Origin: Ferrimonas sp. YFM
GTDB taxonomy: Bacteria; Pseudomonadota; Gammaproteobacteria; Enterobacterales; Shewanellaceae
DNA: 64,000 nt
NCBI RefSeq assembly: GCF_030296015.1
Contig: NZ_AP027368.1
Span: forward strand, 2,790,001-2,854,000
Direction: 5' to 3'
Shown here: positions 1 through 10,701 of the stretch, in pieces
Layout: each line of letters begins with the position of its first letter
Numbering within the stretch: the first letter of the stretch is position 1
The notes under the pieces: generated by a model
The model's database searches: none
What the model saw: the letters and a program-made list of their open reading frames with translations, nothing else
Told to the model about the DNA's origin: nothing
Translations under genes and position numbers: made by a program

Positions 1-1953
1 CTCGGCGCTCTGACCTGGGTGCAGGGCTGGGTGGCTGGCTGGACGGAAGCTGAAGGCATCGGCGTCATTGGTCAGGGCCAGCATCGCTTCCACATCGCCT
101 TTCAGGTCGAAGAAGTCAACGGCGCGGCTGTCCATCTGCCAGTGCTCATCGGCCACAGGACCGGCGATGACACCGGCAATCATCGGCTCCTGACGAATGC
201 CGTTTTCGGCGTTCTCGTCAGGAATAAACCGCAAACCTGTCTCGAACAGGCGCACGCGGGACTGCTGACGGGCCTGGTTGTAGGCCACGGAGCCCAGCAG
301 GCCGGTCCACAGAGACAGGCGCATGGCGGACATCTCGGAGGAGATGGGGTTAGGCAGCACCAGAGGCTCAACGCCGGGGTGCAGCAGGGCCTGCAGCTTG
401 GGATCCACGAAGCTGTAGGTGATCGCTTCCTGGAAGCCACGGTCTACGAACAGGGAGCGCAGGCGCTTGCCGTGCAGATCCGCTTCGCGGTGCTCCACCA
501 TCTCCAGCTTGGCCACAGGTGCCAGGTTGGGGATGTTGTTGTAACCGTAGATGCGAGCCACCTCTTCAATCAGGTCCTGCTCGATGGCCATGTCGAAGCG
601 CCAGCTGGGGGCCTTGGCCTGCCAGCCGCCGTCGATGGTGGCGACGTCGCAACCCAGACGGGTGAGGATCTCTTCCACCTGCTCATCGGCAATGTGGTGG
701 CCCAGCAGGCTGTCCAGCTTCTCGCGACGCAGGGTGATGGTGGCGGCCTTGGGCAGGTGCGCCTCGGAGGCGGCTTCCACAACCGGACCGGCGTCACCGC
801 CGCAAATCTCAATCAGCAGCGCGGTGGCACGCTCCATGGCGCGGGCTTGCAGCTGGGGATCCACACCACGCTCGAAGCGGTGGGAGGCATCGGTGTGCAG
901 ACCGTAGGCACGGGCACGGCCCAGGATCGCCAGCGGGGCGAAGAAGGCACACTCCAGCAGCACGTCGGTGGTATCACCGTTGACGCCACTGTGTTCGCCG
1001 CCGAAGATGCCGGCCAAGGCCAGTGGGCCCTTGTCATCGGCAATCAACAGGGTGTCGGCGTTGGGCTTGCACTCGGTGCCATCCAACAGGGTCAGCTCAT
1101 CGCCCTCTTTGGCCATGCGCACCTGGATGTCGCCATTGATGCGAGCCAGATCGAAGGCGTGCATGGGCTGGCCCAGCTCCAGCATCACAAAGGCGGTGAT
1201 GTCGACGATGGCGTCGATGGAACGGATGCCGGAGCGGCGCAGCTTCTCCTGCATCCACAGGGGAGAGGCAGCCTTAACGTTAACATTCTTAACCACGCGG
1301 CCCAGGTAGCGGGGGCACTGCTCTGGGGCGTCCACCTTGATGCCAACCACATCGTCAATAACCGGGGCAACGGCGTCGATGGCGGGTTGGGTCACAGGCA
1401 GGCTGTTGAGTACGCCCACTTCACGGGCCAGTCCGGCCAGGCCGAGACAATCGGCACGGTTGGCGGTCAGGTCCACCTCGATGATGGAATCATCCAGGCC
1501 CAGGAACTCGCGGAAATCGGTGCCGATGGGGGCATCGGCAGGCAGCTCCATGAGGCCATCGCTCTCGACGTCGATACCCAGCTCGGAGAAGGAGCAGAGC
1601 ATGCCGTGAGAAGGCTGGCCACGCAGCTTGGCTTTCTTAATCTTGAAGTTGCCGGGCAGCACCGCGCCTACGGTGGCCACGGCCACTTTCAGGCCCAGGC
1701 GGCAGTTTGGCGCACCACAGACGATGTCCAGCAGCTCTTCGCCGCCCACATTCACCTTGGTGACACGCAGTTTGTCGGCGTCAGGGTGCTGGCCACACTC
1801 GACCACTTCACCCACAACTACACCGGAGAATTCACCGGCAACAGGATCGACACCGTCCACTTCCAGGCCGGCCATGGAGATCTGTTCGGACAACTCGTCA
1901 GTGGAGATAGCAGGGCTCACCCACTCACGCAGCCAGGATTCGCTGAATTTCAT
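1..1953 (-). CDS. pheT: phenylalanyl-tRNA synthetase beta subunit (C-terminus cut by window edge)
   Basis: This is the large subunit of the heterotetrameric synthetase that charges tRNA-Phe in the cytoplasm. Reading the minus strand from ATG at 1953 gives 651 residues without a stop (start [14 protein letters not shown]). Visible parts are the N-terminal EMAP-like tRNA-binding domain (about 40-150), the B3/B4 editing region and the B5 domain with its GYNNIP motif. The family is usually about 795 residues, so roughly 145 residues, including the FDX anticodon-binding domain, lie outside the window. It follows pheS by 10 bases, the usual pheST order. The long plus-strand open frame over this region is an antisense shadow. 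Confidence 0.97.
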   Translation of the reverse strand, partial: MKFSESWLREWVSPAISTDELSEQISMAGLEVDGVDPVAGEFSGVVVGEVVECGQHPDADKLRVTKVNVGGEELLDIVCGAPNCRLGLKVAVATVGAVLPGNFKIKKAKLRGQPSHGMLCSFSELGIDVESDGLMELPADAPIGTDFREFLGLDDSIIEVDLTANRADCLGLAGLAREVGVLNSLPVTQPAIDAVAPVIDDVVGIKVDAPEQCPRYLGRVVKNVNVKAASPLWMQEKLRRSGIRSIDAIVDITAFVMLELGQPMHAFDLARINGDIQVRMAKEGDELTLLDGTECKPNADTLLIADDKGPLALAGIFGGEHSGVNGDTTDVLLECAFFAPLAILGRARAYGLHTDASHRFERGVDPQLQARAMERATALLIEICGGDAGPVVEAASEAHLPKAATITLRREKLDSLLGHHIADEQVEEILTRLGCDVATIDGGWQAKAPSWRFDMAIEQDLIEEVARIYGYNNIPNLAPVAKLEMVEHREADLHGKRLRSLFVDRGFQEAITYSFVDPKLQALLHPGVEPLVLPNPISSEMSAMRLSLWTGLLGSVAYNQARQQSRVRLFETGLRFIPDENAENGIRQEPMIAGVIAGPVADEHWQMDSRAVDFFDLKGDVEAMLALTNDADAFSFRPASHPALHPGQSAE

Positions 1954-1963
1954 TGACGGCCTC

Positions 1964-2977
<1,014 letters not shown>

Positions 2978-3055
2978 TTATGGGGGAAGAGTTTCCGTGA
3001 AAACGACAAATTGTACTCCATTGTGGACCCAAGCAAAACCGCAATTTGGCCCGGT

Positions 3056-4006
3056 TCAGCTGGATTCAAGGGATAATATCAATTTTCCTTGGTTTTCATT
3101 GGCAGCCATACGCTTATGAGCCTGCGCCACCTGTTGCCAGGGGTAACTGCTGTCCACCACGGGTTTGAGTTGTCCAGATACAAAACTCTCAGAAAAGCGT
3201 CGTAAAAAGCCTTGAACCAATCGAGCTTTGTAGTGGCTGCTGCGATTTCTCAGAGTGGAGCCGGTCAAGGTCGCCCTTTTTGCCAGTAAGCGGGCGTAAT
3301 CCAGCGTGCCGTGGCGCCCTCCCTGCATCGCCAATGTAATGATGCGACCATCGAGGGCCAGGCTGCGTAAGTTGGGTTCCAGGTAGTGGCCCCCCACCAT
3401 GTCCAGAATCAGGTCCTGCTCCGAAACTCCCTCCCACCAGTCCCCCTGGCGGTAATTGATGGCCCGCCCCGCCCCAAAGGCGCGGCAAAACGCCACTTTG
3501 TCGTCACTGCCACAGGTCACCGTCACCTCGGCCCCAAGGGCGTTGCCCAGCTGGATGGCGGCACTGCCCACCCCGGAGGCCCCGGCGTGGATCAGCAGCC
3601 GCTCTCCCGGACCCAGGTCGCCAATCATCACCAGCGCCTGATAGGCGGTGAGAAAGGCCTCGGGAATGGCTGCTCCCTCAATGAAACTCAGGCTGTCCGG
3701 CAGAGGCAGCAACTGCCCTTTGGGCACCCACACCCGCTCTGCATAGCCACCACCATCGAGCAGAGCCATCACTCGCTGGCCCTGCTTCCACGGGCCCTGA
3801 TCACGCACCACCACACCTGCGACCTCCAGGCCGAGCAGTTCGCTGGCCCCAGGTGGCGGCGGGTAGTGCCCCGCCATCTGCAGCAGATCGGCCCGATTGA
3901 TGCCGGCGGCCTTAACCTCCAACTCAACCCAATCCGCGGGGGCGGCCATCTCACCTACCTGACCCAGAACCAGTTTTCCCTCTGCGTTCACTATCAATGC
4001 CTGCAT
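3056..4006 (-). CDS. zinc-independent quinone oxidoreductase (MDR family, PIG3-like)
   Basis: A 316-residue medium-chain dehydrogenase/reductase predicted to reduce quinones or enoyl compounds with NADPH. It has an N-terminal GroES-like domain (about 1-120) and a Rossmann domain with the nucleotide motif GASGVGSAAIQLG at about 145-160. It lacks the cysteine cluster of zinc alcohol dehydrogenases. The QALIVNAEGKLVLG start and the NRADLLQMAGHYPPPPGAS segment resemble the PIG3/TP53I3 branch. I chose ATG 4006 because AGGA sits six bases upstream; the frame is open a little further. It is divergent from the chemoreceptor at 4151. Confidence 0.85.
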   Translation of the reverse strand: MQALIVNAEGKLVLGQVGEMAAPADWVELEVKAAGINRADLLQMAGHYPPPPGASELLGLEVAGVVVRDQGPWKQGQRVMALLDGGGYAERVWVPKGQLLPLPDSLSFIEGAAIPEAFLTAYQALVMIGDLGPGERLLIHAGASGVGSAAIQLGNALGAEVTVTCGSDDKVAFCRAFGAGRAINYRQGDWWEGVSEQDLILDMVGGHYLEPNLRSLALDGRIITLAMQGGRHGTLDYARLLAKRATLTGSTLRNRSSHYKARLVQGFLRRFSESFVSGQLKPVVDSSYPWQQVAQAHKRMAANENQGKLILSLESS

Positions 4007-4083
4007 GATGATTCCTTTTTCGCCACTCAAATGGGCAAACGAGCCCCGTTTGTGACGCCTGTCACCTTTGATGTCAAATCCGT

Positions 4084-4110
4084 TAAAGGCTATGCCTCAT
4101 GGTTCGATAT
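4084..4110 (+). promoter_or_regulatory. sigma-28 (FliA)-type promoter for the chemoreceptor
   Basis: TAAA at 4084-4087, a 15-base spacer and TTCGATAT at 4103-4110 fit the flagellar sigma factor consensus TAAA-N15-GCCGATAA, with the CGATA core intact. It lies 41 bases before the start of the chemoreceptor at 4151, which suits a class 3 chemotaxis gene. Confidence 0.65.
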
Positions 4111-4150
4111 CTTGTCTAAATGGTCGTAGTTTTTCCAAAAAAGAGAACAT

Positions 4151-5632
4151 ATGTCTGACACCTACAAACCCAGCTGGCTGGAGCGCCTGCTTATCTCATT
4201 GTCACTTAGGGAAAAGTTTGCTCTGTTGGCCATCTTTCCACTGCTGGGATTTCTCATCGTGGCCGGTGCCGTATTCACCAAGGTACAAGATGAGCTGGTC
4301 CATGCCCACCAGATGGAGCAACAGACCCAGGTCAGCCAGTTAAAACAGATTCTGACGCCCCTGCCCGCCGAGCAGCGCCAGCAACTGGTCAAGGACCTTA
4401 ATGACGTTTCCCTGATTGCCGTTTCCAGCGATCGTCAGCTGGCCCAGGCGGCGCGCCAGGGCGAGTCTCTGGTTCAGGGTGACGAAGTGCGCACCGCCAC
4501 TCAGCTGGGTGACCAGTTGCTGGTGGTCAGTGAGCACTATGTGGTCAACGATGAGCTGATGCGCATCTTCCAGACCCCCATGTACCTCATCATCTTCGTG
4601 GCCCTGTTCTGCACCTTCTGGGCAGTTGCGGTTCGCCGCTTCGTCATGGGTTCCATGGACTATATGCGCGAGGTGATGGCCAAGGCCTGTGCCAACGATC
4701 TGACCGTGCGCCTGAACTTCGTGCCCGGCCGCGACGACTTCCGTCCCCTGGCCAACGCCATCGATGCCCTGATCGACACCCGGCGCAACGTGGTCCTGAG
4801 CCTGAGAGTGATCTCCGATTCCATCAACCAATCCGCCCATCAGGTGCTGAGCCAGATGGAAACCTCCAGCGAAATGGCCGTCGGCCAGCGCGAACATCTG
4901 GACACCCTGGCGTCCGCCATGGAGGAGATGAGCGCCACGGTGAAAGAGGTGGCCAGTCACGCCGAAAGCACCGCCGATGAAACCCGTCAGGCCAACGAAC
5001 AGTCTCAGCATGGCCATCACAGCCTGCAGCAGACCATCACCGCCATCGAGTCTCTGGTGTCCGACGTTCACAACGCCTCGGCGGCGGTGAATCAGGTACA
5101 CAGCAACGCTGCCAAGATTGACGAGGTGATCACCACCATCAACGCCATCAGCGAACAGACCAACCTGCTGGCACTGAACGCCGCCATCGAAGCAGCCCGG
5201 GCCGGAGAACAGGGCCGGGGCTTTGCAGTCGTGGCCGATGAGGTGCGCAACCTGGCTGGCCGAACCCAGGAAGCCACCGTCGAGATCCAGACCATGATTG
5301 AGGAGCTGCAGACCGGTACCCAGGCTCTGGAGCAGGTGATGACCAACACCGTAGAACGCGCCGAAGAGGGGCGCGAGCTGGTGAGTCAGGCGGGCGACGA
5401 CCTGGGCAAGATCACCCAGCATTCAGAGCGCATCAACAGCATGAGTGCCCAGATTGCCACCGCTGCTGAGCAGCAGACCGCAGTAGCCAATGAGATTGCT
5501 GCCAGCCTGACCCAGGTGCGCAACCAGTCCCATGAAGTGGAGGTGGCCGCCAACGAATCCCGTCAGGGTTGTGACTCCCTCACCCAGACCGCCGATGACC
5601 TGAAGGGCAAGCTGGCGAACCTGCGCACCTGA
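4151..5632 (+). CDS. methyl-accepting chemotaxis protein
   Basis: A 493-residue chemoreceptor. The first membrane segment is at about 23-43, a small periplasmic region of about 100 residues follows, and the second membrane segment is at 144-161. A HAMP-like linker and the long helical signalling domain come next. The conserved hairpin tip [20 protein letters not shown] is intact, so coupling to CheA and CheW is expected. The periplasmic domain is too short for a dCache sensor and looks like a small helical-bundle sensor. The ligand cannot be told from sequence. It is preceded by a sigma-28-like promoter and followed by a perfect 12-bp hairpin, so it is probably monocistronic. Confidence 0.95.
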   Translation: MSDTYKPSWLERLLISLSLREKFALLAIFPLLGFLIVAGAVFTKVQDELVHAHQMEQQTQVSQLKQILTPLPAEQRQQLVKDLNDVSLIAVSSDRQLAQAARQGESLVQGDEVRTATQLGDQLLVVSEHYVVNDELMRIFQTPMYLIIFVALFCTFWAVAVRRFVMGSMDYMREVMAKACANDLTVRLNFVPGRDDFRPLANAIDALIDTRRNVVLSLRVISDSINQSAHQVLSQMETSSEMAVGQREHLDTLASAMEEMSATVKEVASHAESTADETRQANEQSQHGHHSLQQTITAIESLVSDVHNASAAVNQVHSNAAKIDEVITTINAISEQTNLLALNAAIEAARAGEQGRGFAVVADEVRNLAGRTQEATVEIQTMIEELQTGTQALEQVMTNTVERAEEGRELVSQAGDDLGKITQHSERINSMSAQIATAAEQQTAVANEIAASLTQVRNQSHEVEVAANESRQGCDSLTQTADDLKGKLANLRT

Positions 5633-5671
5633 TCCCCAAACTCAGCGGCTGAATTCAGCCCGCGTCATATC

Positions 5672-5699
5672 ACGCGCCTCGCACTTTTGCGAGGCGCGT
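5672..5699 (+). terminator. hairpin terminator after the chemoreceptor
   Basis: A perfect 12-bp inverted repeat (ACGCGCCTCGCA and its complement) with a CTTT loop, followed by a weakly T-rich stretch. Confidence 0.65.
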
Positions 5700-5850
5700 T
5701 CATATTTCCTTACAGCACTCCCTTCTGTCTGAAATCTGCCCTATTCTTATCCGGAACAAAACTGGTAAACTGTTCGCAAATTCGACAAAGGTCTGACCCT
5801 TTGACGAGACCAGCCCCTCCTCCGCCAGCAGATGTAGGAATGCCAACCCT

Positions 5851-6462
5851 ATGGTGACAGACGAGATACTGACTGCCGACGATGCCAGCCGCTACTACAA
5901 GCGGGTGCTCACCCACAAGGACGTCGAAGTTGCTATCCGTGCCATCCGTCCAGAGGACAAGTACGAGATTCTGGACATCTTCCCCACTCTGTCCCAACGC
6001 ACCCTGTATATGCGGTTCTTCCGGGTGATAGAGGCCCCCAGCCTGGAATCCCTGACCCGCTACACCACGGTCGACTTTGCCACTACCCTGGCCTTTGTGG
6101 TCACCAAGGGGCCCAACCAGAACATCGTGGCGGCCGGCAGGCTGATACGGGCCACCGAGCACTCCAAGGTGGCAGAGCTCTCCTGCCTGGTGGTGGATCA
6201 CTACCAGCACCAGGGCATAGGCAACACCCTGGTGGCCGACCTGTTCCAAGCCGGCAAAGCCTGGGGCGTGGAGCAGGTGATCGCCCTGGTCCACAGCGAA
6301 AACCACCCCATGCTGAGACTGCTGAAAAACCAGGGTTACCCCTGTGAGATGCTGTTTGATGAAGGGGAATTTACCGTCACCCTGGACATCAGCCACCCTC
6401 CCAGCGACGAAAACCGCGCCAGCTACCGCACCACCATGGCGGCCATGCACCAGGCGGTGTAA
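5851..6462 (+). CDS. GNAT-family N-acetyltransferase
   Basis: A 203-residue single-domain acetyltransferase that should transfer acetyl from acetyl-CoA to an amine or lysine. The acetyl-CoA motif is VVDHYQHQGIGNTL at about 114-127, and the flanking strands (ELSCLVVD, EQVIALVHSENHPM) fit the GNAT fold. It resembles the stand-alone GNAT module found at the C-terminus of Pat/PatZ protein acetyltransferases, but the NDP-forming acyl-CoA synthetase part is absent. The substrate is unknown. ATG 5851 is the first methionine; its ribosome site (AGGA, 11 bases upstream) is poorly spaced. Confidence 0.85.
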   Translation: MVTDEILTADDASRYYKRVLTHKDVEVAIRAIRPEDKYEILDIFPTLSQRTLYMRFFRVIEAPSLESLTRYTTVDFATTLAFVVTKGPNQNIVAAGRLIRATEHSKVAELSCLVVDHYQHQGIGNTLVADLFQAGKAWGVEQVIALVHSENHPMLRLLKNQGYPCEMLFDEGEFTVTLDISHPPSDENRASYRTTMAAMHQAV

Positions 6463-6493
6463 GCCCATTCATTCGAGCAGGTGGCGCGGCCTT

Positions 6494-7096
6494 TCAAGCC
6501 GTTTCACCGCCGGCTCTGCGATGCTGATTAATCACATTCTCTATGGTCATGATGCCGAACAGGATCTTTCTCAGGAAAGACTCTGAGTTGGGCACAAAGT
6601 GATAATTGGGGTGTTTGGACCAGACTGCCTGCAATCTTTTGTCCAGCTCGGCGGCCTGGGCCGTGGACTCATTGCGGGTGGGGTTGTTGCTGCTGATGTC
6701 CTGACCTGTGGTGGCCGCGGACTCGAAGAAGATCACCGCATCGTACTGACCAAACTCCTGCTCCAATGAGGAGTCCACGGCCTGGAAAAACTCGCTCTCC
6801 TGCTCTGGCCAGTAGGCCAACCCATCGAGGCTGCCCCGATCGCACACCAATAACCTGTCAGGATGGGCATGCTGCTGGATCGCCTCCAGGTTCTTCTGCA
6901 GGGCAAAGATGGTTTTCTGGATCTCTTTCAGCACCTGGGGTTCGTTGCTGCGGCTGACGCCACTGGAGAACAACAGGGTGGCCGCTTCCGGCACTATGGC
7001 GATTTGATGGCTGAGTTCGCGGCGAAACAGATCCAGCGCCGTGGTTTTACCTCCACCCGGCCCGCCGGTGACCACCACCTTAAGTTGCCTGGTCAT
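6494..7096 (-). CDS. AAA-type ATP/GTP-binding protein (AAA_28 family)
   Basis: A 200-residue P-loop NTPase with Walker A GGPGGGKTT near the N-terminus, a VPEAAT segment and a Walker B-like strand (LLVCDRGSLDG) near residue 85. This arrangement is typical of the small AAA_28 family, found alone or near nucleotide or thiamine-phosphate enzymes. The cellular role is not known. The frame is open eight codons further, but ATG 7096 is preceded by a strong AAGGAGG site at proper distance, so I use that start. It is convergent with the GNAT gene. Confidence 0.8.
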   Translation of the reverse strand: MTRQLKVVVTGGPGGGKTTALDLFRRELSHQIAIVPEAATLLFSSGVSRSNEPQVLKEIQKTIFALQKNLEAIQQHAHPDRLLVCDRGSLDGLAYWPEQESEFFQAVDSSLEQEFGQYDAVIFFESAATTGQDISSNNPTRNESTAQAAELDKRLQAVWSKHPNYHFVPNSESFLRKILFGIMTIENVINQHRRAGGETA

Positions 7097-7205
7097 ACTG
7101 CCCCTCCTTGTCTGGCTCATCCCTAATTAGAGAATACGCCAGCGAATGGGATAAACCCATTGAGATAAGGCAATAAATACGACGTTAGCAGGAGAGAAGC
7201 AGAGA

Positions 7206-7236
7206 AGCCTGTTTGGGCAGGGCGCCCAAACAGGCT
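7206..7236 (-). terminator. hairpin downstream of mepM
   Basis: A 13-bp perfect stem (AGCCTGTTTGGGC and complement) with a 5-base loop lies just after the mepM stop on the minus strand. There is no clear T-tract, so termination efficiency is uncertain. Confidence 0.55.
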
Positions 7237-7242
7237 GGGCCA

Positions 7243-8493
7243 TTACCCTTCAATACCCATCATGGTGCGGTATTCATGGGATTTGGCGTAGAAGGCCTGG
7301 CGATCTTTCTTTGGCACCGATGACGCCATGGGGATGTCGGCCTTCAGGGCATTCACCGGGCGGCCATTGATGTGGAACTCATAGTGCAGGTGCGCCCCGG
7401 TCACCCTTCCGGTGGCACCGGACAGACCGATACGCTGACCGCGGCTGACCCGCTGACCTTTACGCACCTTGATCTTCGACATATGCAGGTAGCGAGTGCG
7501 ATAACGACCGCCATGGTCGATCACCACATAACGGCCTGCATAGGGGTGATTCTCCACCCGGGTCACCACCCCATCGCCGGCCGCCAGCAGCGGCGTACCG
7601 CTGGGCAGAGCCCAGTCGGTGCCATTGTGGGGCTTCACCCGGCCAGTGACCGGGTGTTTGCGTCTGGGATTAAAGTGATCGCTGATGCGGTACCTGCCGT
7701 TGAACGGCTTGGCCAGGAAGGCCCGCTGCAGGCTGTTGCCATCCTGATCGTAGAACTGGCCGTCACTGTGGCGGAAAGCGCTCACTTCACGGCCTCGCAT
7801 CACGAAACTCACCGCCAGCACTTCGTGGGCGCCGGTGGCCTGACCATCGACAAATTGGGAGCTGCGCACCACACCGAAGCGGTCACCGGCACGGAGATCG
7901 CGACGGAAGTTAACCTTGTCCTCGAACAGGTTTTCGATATTGGCCACATCGTTGGCACTCAGGCCTGCCTGAGTGGCCACCCGGGCAAAGCTGCCGTGCA
8001 CCTCGCCTTCGAAGGCCTTGGACTCCCACTGGCCATCGAGCAGGATGTCTTCCACCTCAAAACTGCCGGGGGCCGCCAGGGTAAAGCGCACCTTGTGGGC
8101 CGGACTCAACACCAACTCCAGCTTTTGCAGGCTGTTGTCCGCCTCATCCAGCCAGAAATTCAGCCGGTGGCCGGGACGCAGGGTATCCAGCGCCAGTACC
8201 GAGTAGTCCGCTTCCAGCACCTGCACCATCTGCTGCTGGCTGACGCCAATCAGGGAAAAGATGCCACTCAAGTTGTCACCACTGGCCACCACGTAGCTCA
8301 GGGTCTCCGGAATCTCGAACTCGGCAGGGCTGGTTAACTCTGGCGCCGGGCTCGACACCAGCTCAGGAAAATGCATCCGATAGGGCTGAGAACTGGGGAG
8401 CATGGCGTATACAGCGATGCTCAGGGCGCCTGCCATCAACCACTTGGGCTGCAGGGCCTTCAGGTCCAGTGCCTGTAGTCTCTCTTTCACCAC
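7243..8493 (-). CDS. mepM: murein DD-endopeptidase MepM-like (M23 peptidase)
   Basis: A periplasmic, membrane-anchored endopeptidase that cleaves D,D-crosslinks so new glycan can be inserted in the wall. The 416-residue protein has an N-terminal transmembrane anchor (about 18-35), an OapA/LysM-like region (YVVASGDNLSGIFSLIGV), and a C-terminal M23 domain. The zinc ligands HNGTD and HLHYEFHI are present, so the enzyme should be active. E. coli MepM (YebA) has the same layout and length. It is transcribed alone on the minus strand. Confidence 0.92.
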   Translation of the reverse strand: MVKERLQALDLKALQPKWLMAGALSIAVYAMLPSSQPYRMHFPELVSSPAPELTSPAEFEIPETLSYVVASGDNLSGIFSLIGVSQQQMVQVLEADYSVLALDTLRPGHRLNFWLDEADNSLQKLELVLSPAHKVRFTLAAPGSFEVEDILLDGQWESKAFEGEVHGSFARVATQAGLSANDVANIENLFEDKVNFRRDLRAGDRFGVVRSSQFVDGQATGAHEVLAVSFVMRGREVSAFRHSDGQFYDQDGNSLQRAFLAKPFNGRYRISDHFNPRRKHPVTGRVKPHNGTDWALPSGTPLLAAGDGVVTRVENHPYAGRYVVIDHGGRYRTRYLHMSKIKVRKGQRVSRGQRIGLSGATGRVTGAHLHYEFHINGRPVNALKADIPMASSVPKKDRQAFYAKSHEYRTMMGIEG

Positions 8494-8586
8494 CCACTCC
8501 GATGAGAACTGTTCACATTTAGCCGTACAAATTGCACTTTCAACGCCTTTTTGTCAAAAAAGATGAAAGAAGTTCCGATCCAGCCC

Positions 8587-9360
8587 TCACCCGGGTCGCC
8601 TCAAAATCAGGTGGGTATAGCGCCCCATATCCCGGTACACAGGCAGCGCAGCGTATTCCAGCTCCAGGGCCAGCAATTGCTCATACTTGCCCTCCTGCAT
8701 CGATTTATCCCTCAGGTAGTCATGAATAACCCGAACCCCCACCTGACGTTCGAGCACCAGGCCCGCCTGCTCCAGCCAGCCAATCACCTGCTGGTTGTCG
8801 AAACCATGTTTGGGCGCCAGCTTCACCTTCTTCTTACCATGGACCATGGTGTGACCCAGGTTGTCGAAGTTTCCAGAGACCAGGTTGTGAATCTCCATGC
8901 CCCGGTAATTGAAGAACATCAGAGACAGACAACCACCTGGGGCCAGGTGCTCCACCAGTCCCAGTAAGGTCTCCTTGGGCTCGGCCAGCCACTCCATCAC
9001 CGCATGACACAGAATAATGGGTACCGGCGAAGTCAGGTGCTCGCCCAGGTTCTGAATGGGCGCATGGATAACCTCAAGTTGCTCCGCCAGCCCCTGAGAT
9101 TGCGCACTCTCCCGGGCCAGATCCAGCATCTCAGTAGACAGGTCACACAAGGTAACAGGGTGACCCAAAGCCGCCAGCTTCAGGGCAACCTGCCCTTGGC
9201 CACCGCCCGCATCCAGAACCGGAGTTCCTGGGGCAAAACGGGGCAGCATAAAATCGGTCAGCTCGCGCATCACCACCGCTTCTCGGATGCGTCCTTTGCT
9301 GCTGTTGTAGATGTTCCGGGCAAATTTGGATGCCCGGGTGTCAAAATTGATGTCGGTCAC
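8587..9360 (-). CDS. cmoM: tRNA 5-carboxymethoxyuridine methyltransferase
   Basis: A 257-residue class I SAM-dependent methyltransferase that turns cmo5U34 into its methyl ester in wobble tRNAs. The N-terminus (NFDTRASKFARNIYNSSKG) is diagnostic of CmoM (formerly SmtA). Motif I is LDAGGGQGQVAL at about 49-60. It stands alone, with its start at 9360 and 187 bases of non-coding DNA to the divergent dmeF-like gene. Confidence 0.9.
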   Translation of the reverse strand: MTDINFDTRASKFARNIYNSSKGRIREAVVMRELTDFMLPRFAPGTPVLDAGGGQGQVALKLAALGHPVTLCDLSTEMLDLARESAQSQGLAEQLEVIHAPIQNLGEHLTSPVPIILCHAVMEWLAEPKETLLGLVEHLAPGGCLSLMFFNYRGMEIHNLVSGNFDNLGHTMVHGKKKVKLAPKHGFDNQQVIGWLEQAGLVLERQVGVRVIHDYLRDKSMQEGKYEQLLALELEYAALPVYRDMGRYTHLILRRPG

Positions 9361-9547
9361 TCAGTTGTCGTTCCCTGCCTTCAGAGGCCCTTATTGTCCC
9401 CAAGCGGCGACCGCTGTAAAGCCATGAACATGCTTACTCACCCATTCCCACAAAATTTACAGGGTCAATAACATGATTGAGCGCATATTTTTTCCGTCAG
9501 ATAACTTCTAAAATCTCGAAACCACAATAATACTGATTCTCACTACT

Positions 9548-10561
9548 ATGCACAGTCACTCTCTGGAACGTTGGCAACACCAGCACAGCTTCGCCCTGGA
9601 GCAGAAAAAGAACGAACGCCGCACCCTGTACGCCGTACTCATTACTGCCGCCATGATGGTGGTAGAGATTGTCACCGGCTACGTTACCGGCTCCATGGCC
9701 CTGCTGGCCGACGGCTGGCACATGGCCACCCACGTCGCCGCCTTCGGTCTGACTCTGTTTGCCTACAGCTTTGCCCGCAAGGCCGCCAAAGATCCGCTCT
9801 ACAGCTTCGGCTCCGGCAAGGTGAACATCCTGGCCGGCTTCACCAGTGCCGTGGCCCTGGTGCTGGTGGCGATGCTGATGGCCATCGAATCCATCTGGCG
9901 CCTGATTGAGCCTGTGGCCATCGACTACAACAACGCCCTGGTGGTCGCCGTCGTCGGCCTGGTGATCAACGTAGTGTGCGCTTACCTGCTGCACCAGGGA
10001 GACGACCACCACCACCACGGACACAGCCACGGACACAGCCACGGTCACGGTCACGGTCACGGTCACGGTCACCATCATGGCCATGACCATGGTCATCACG
10101 GGCACTCCCACGGCCACAGCCATGATCACAACCTCTATGCCGCTTACCTGCATGTGATTGCCGATGCCCTGACCTCGCTGACCGCCATCTTCGCCCTGCT
10201 GGCCGCCCGCTACTTCGACATGCCCGGCCTGGACCCCATCATGGGCGTGGTCGGCGCGGTGATCATCACCCGCTGGGGCTGGGGTCTGATTAAAGACACC
10301 TACCCCACCCTGCTGGACCGCTGCCCGGATGACCACCTGGCCAAAGAGGTGAAAAGCCGAATCGAAGCAGACAGCGACAACCGGGTTGCCGACCTGCACC
10401 TGTGGCGCCTCTCTGGCCACCACAGTGCCGCCATCGTCAGCCTGGTCACTCACCATCCCAAGGATCCCACCTACTACAAGGATCTTCTGACCGATGTGCC
10501 TCAACTGGCCCATGTGACCGTCGAGGTGCACCACTGCACCGATACCCCCTGCCTGGGCTAA
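9548..10561 (+). CDS. dmeF: cation diffusion facilitator, DmeF-type metal exporter
   Basis: A 337-residue inner-membrane proton/metal antiporter. The metal-site motifs are intact on helix 2 (ALLADGWHMATH) and helix 5 (HVIADALTS). The loop between helices 4 and 5 (residues 154-194) holds 24 histidines in 41 residues, a metal buffer or sensor typical of CDF exporters. The NERRT start, HMATHVAAF segment and YAAYLHVIADALTS resemble DmeF, linked to Co(II)/Ni(II) export, more than ZitB; zinc is also possible. No dmeR-type CsoR/RcnR regulator is next to it. The start codon has no obvious ribosome site. Confidence 0.85.
   Translation: MHSHSLERWQHQHSFALEQKKNERRTLYAVLITAAMMVVEIVTGYVTGSMALLADGWHMATHVAAFGLTLFAYSFARKAAKDPLYSFGSGKVNILAGFTSAVALVLVAMLMAIESIWRLIEPVAIDYNNALVVAVVGLVINVVCAYLLHQGDDHHHHGHSHGHSHGHGHGHGHGHHHGHDHGHHGHSHGHSHDHNLYAAYLHVIADALTSLTAIFALLAARYFDMPGLDPIMGVVGAVIITRWGWGLIKDTYPTLLDRCPDDHLAKEVKSRIEADSDNRVADLHLWRLSGHHSAAIVSLVTHHPKDPTYYKDLLTDVPQLAHVTVEVHHCTDTPCLG
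10007..10129 (+). repeat. hexanucleotide repeat tract coding the His-rich loop
   Basis: Runs of GGTCAC/GGACAC-type units code the Gly-His and Ser-His repeats. The stretch of near-identical hexamers at about 10033-10068 is prone to slippage in multiples of six, which would change loop length without a frameshift. Confidence 0.8.
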
Positions 10562-10574
10562 TATCGCCCCCGCA

Positions 10575-10595
10575 CTCTCAGGTTACGCCTGAGAG
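10575..10595 (+). terminator. short hairpin after dmeF
   Basis: CTCTCAGG and its complement around a TTACG loop, 14 bases after the stop codon. There is no T-tract; it may act with the stronger hairpin just downstream. Confidence 0.4.
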
Positions 10596-10613
10596 AAACA
10601 GGACTTAGCCATC

Positions 10614-10643
10614 AAGGCCGAAGGTTTCCCAACCTTCGGCCTT
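10614..10643 (+). terminator. strong hairpin between dmeF and rlmI
   Basis: A perfect 13-bp stem (AAGGCCGAAGGTT and complement) with a TCCC loop. It is A-rich on the left and T-rich on the right only at the stem base, so the tail is weak. Confidence 0.6.
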
Positions 10644-10701
10644 GCCGTAACGGCCCCAAGCTCCTACAATCCGCGCCAATTGCGAATAGTTGGACAAAGT
10701 G

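Noticed and set aside
19..1956. 645-residue open frame on the plus strand
   Set aside because: It is the antisense of pheT. The minus strand reads as PheT throughout, and the plus frame lacks any recognisable protein.
4340..5422. 360-residue minus-strand open frame opposite the chemoreceptor
   Set aside because: Antisense shadow; the plus strand has the intact conserved signalling domain.
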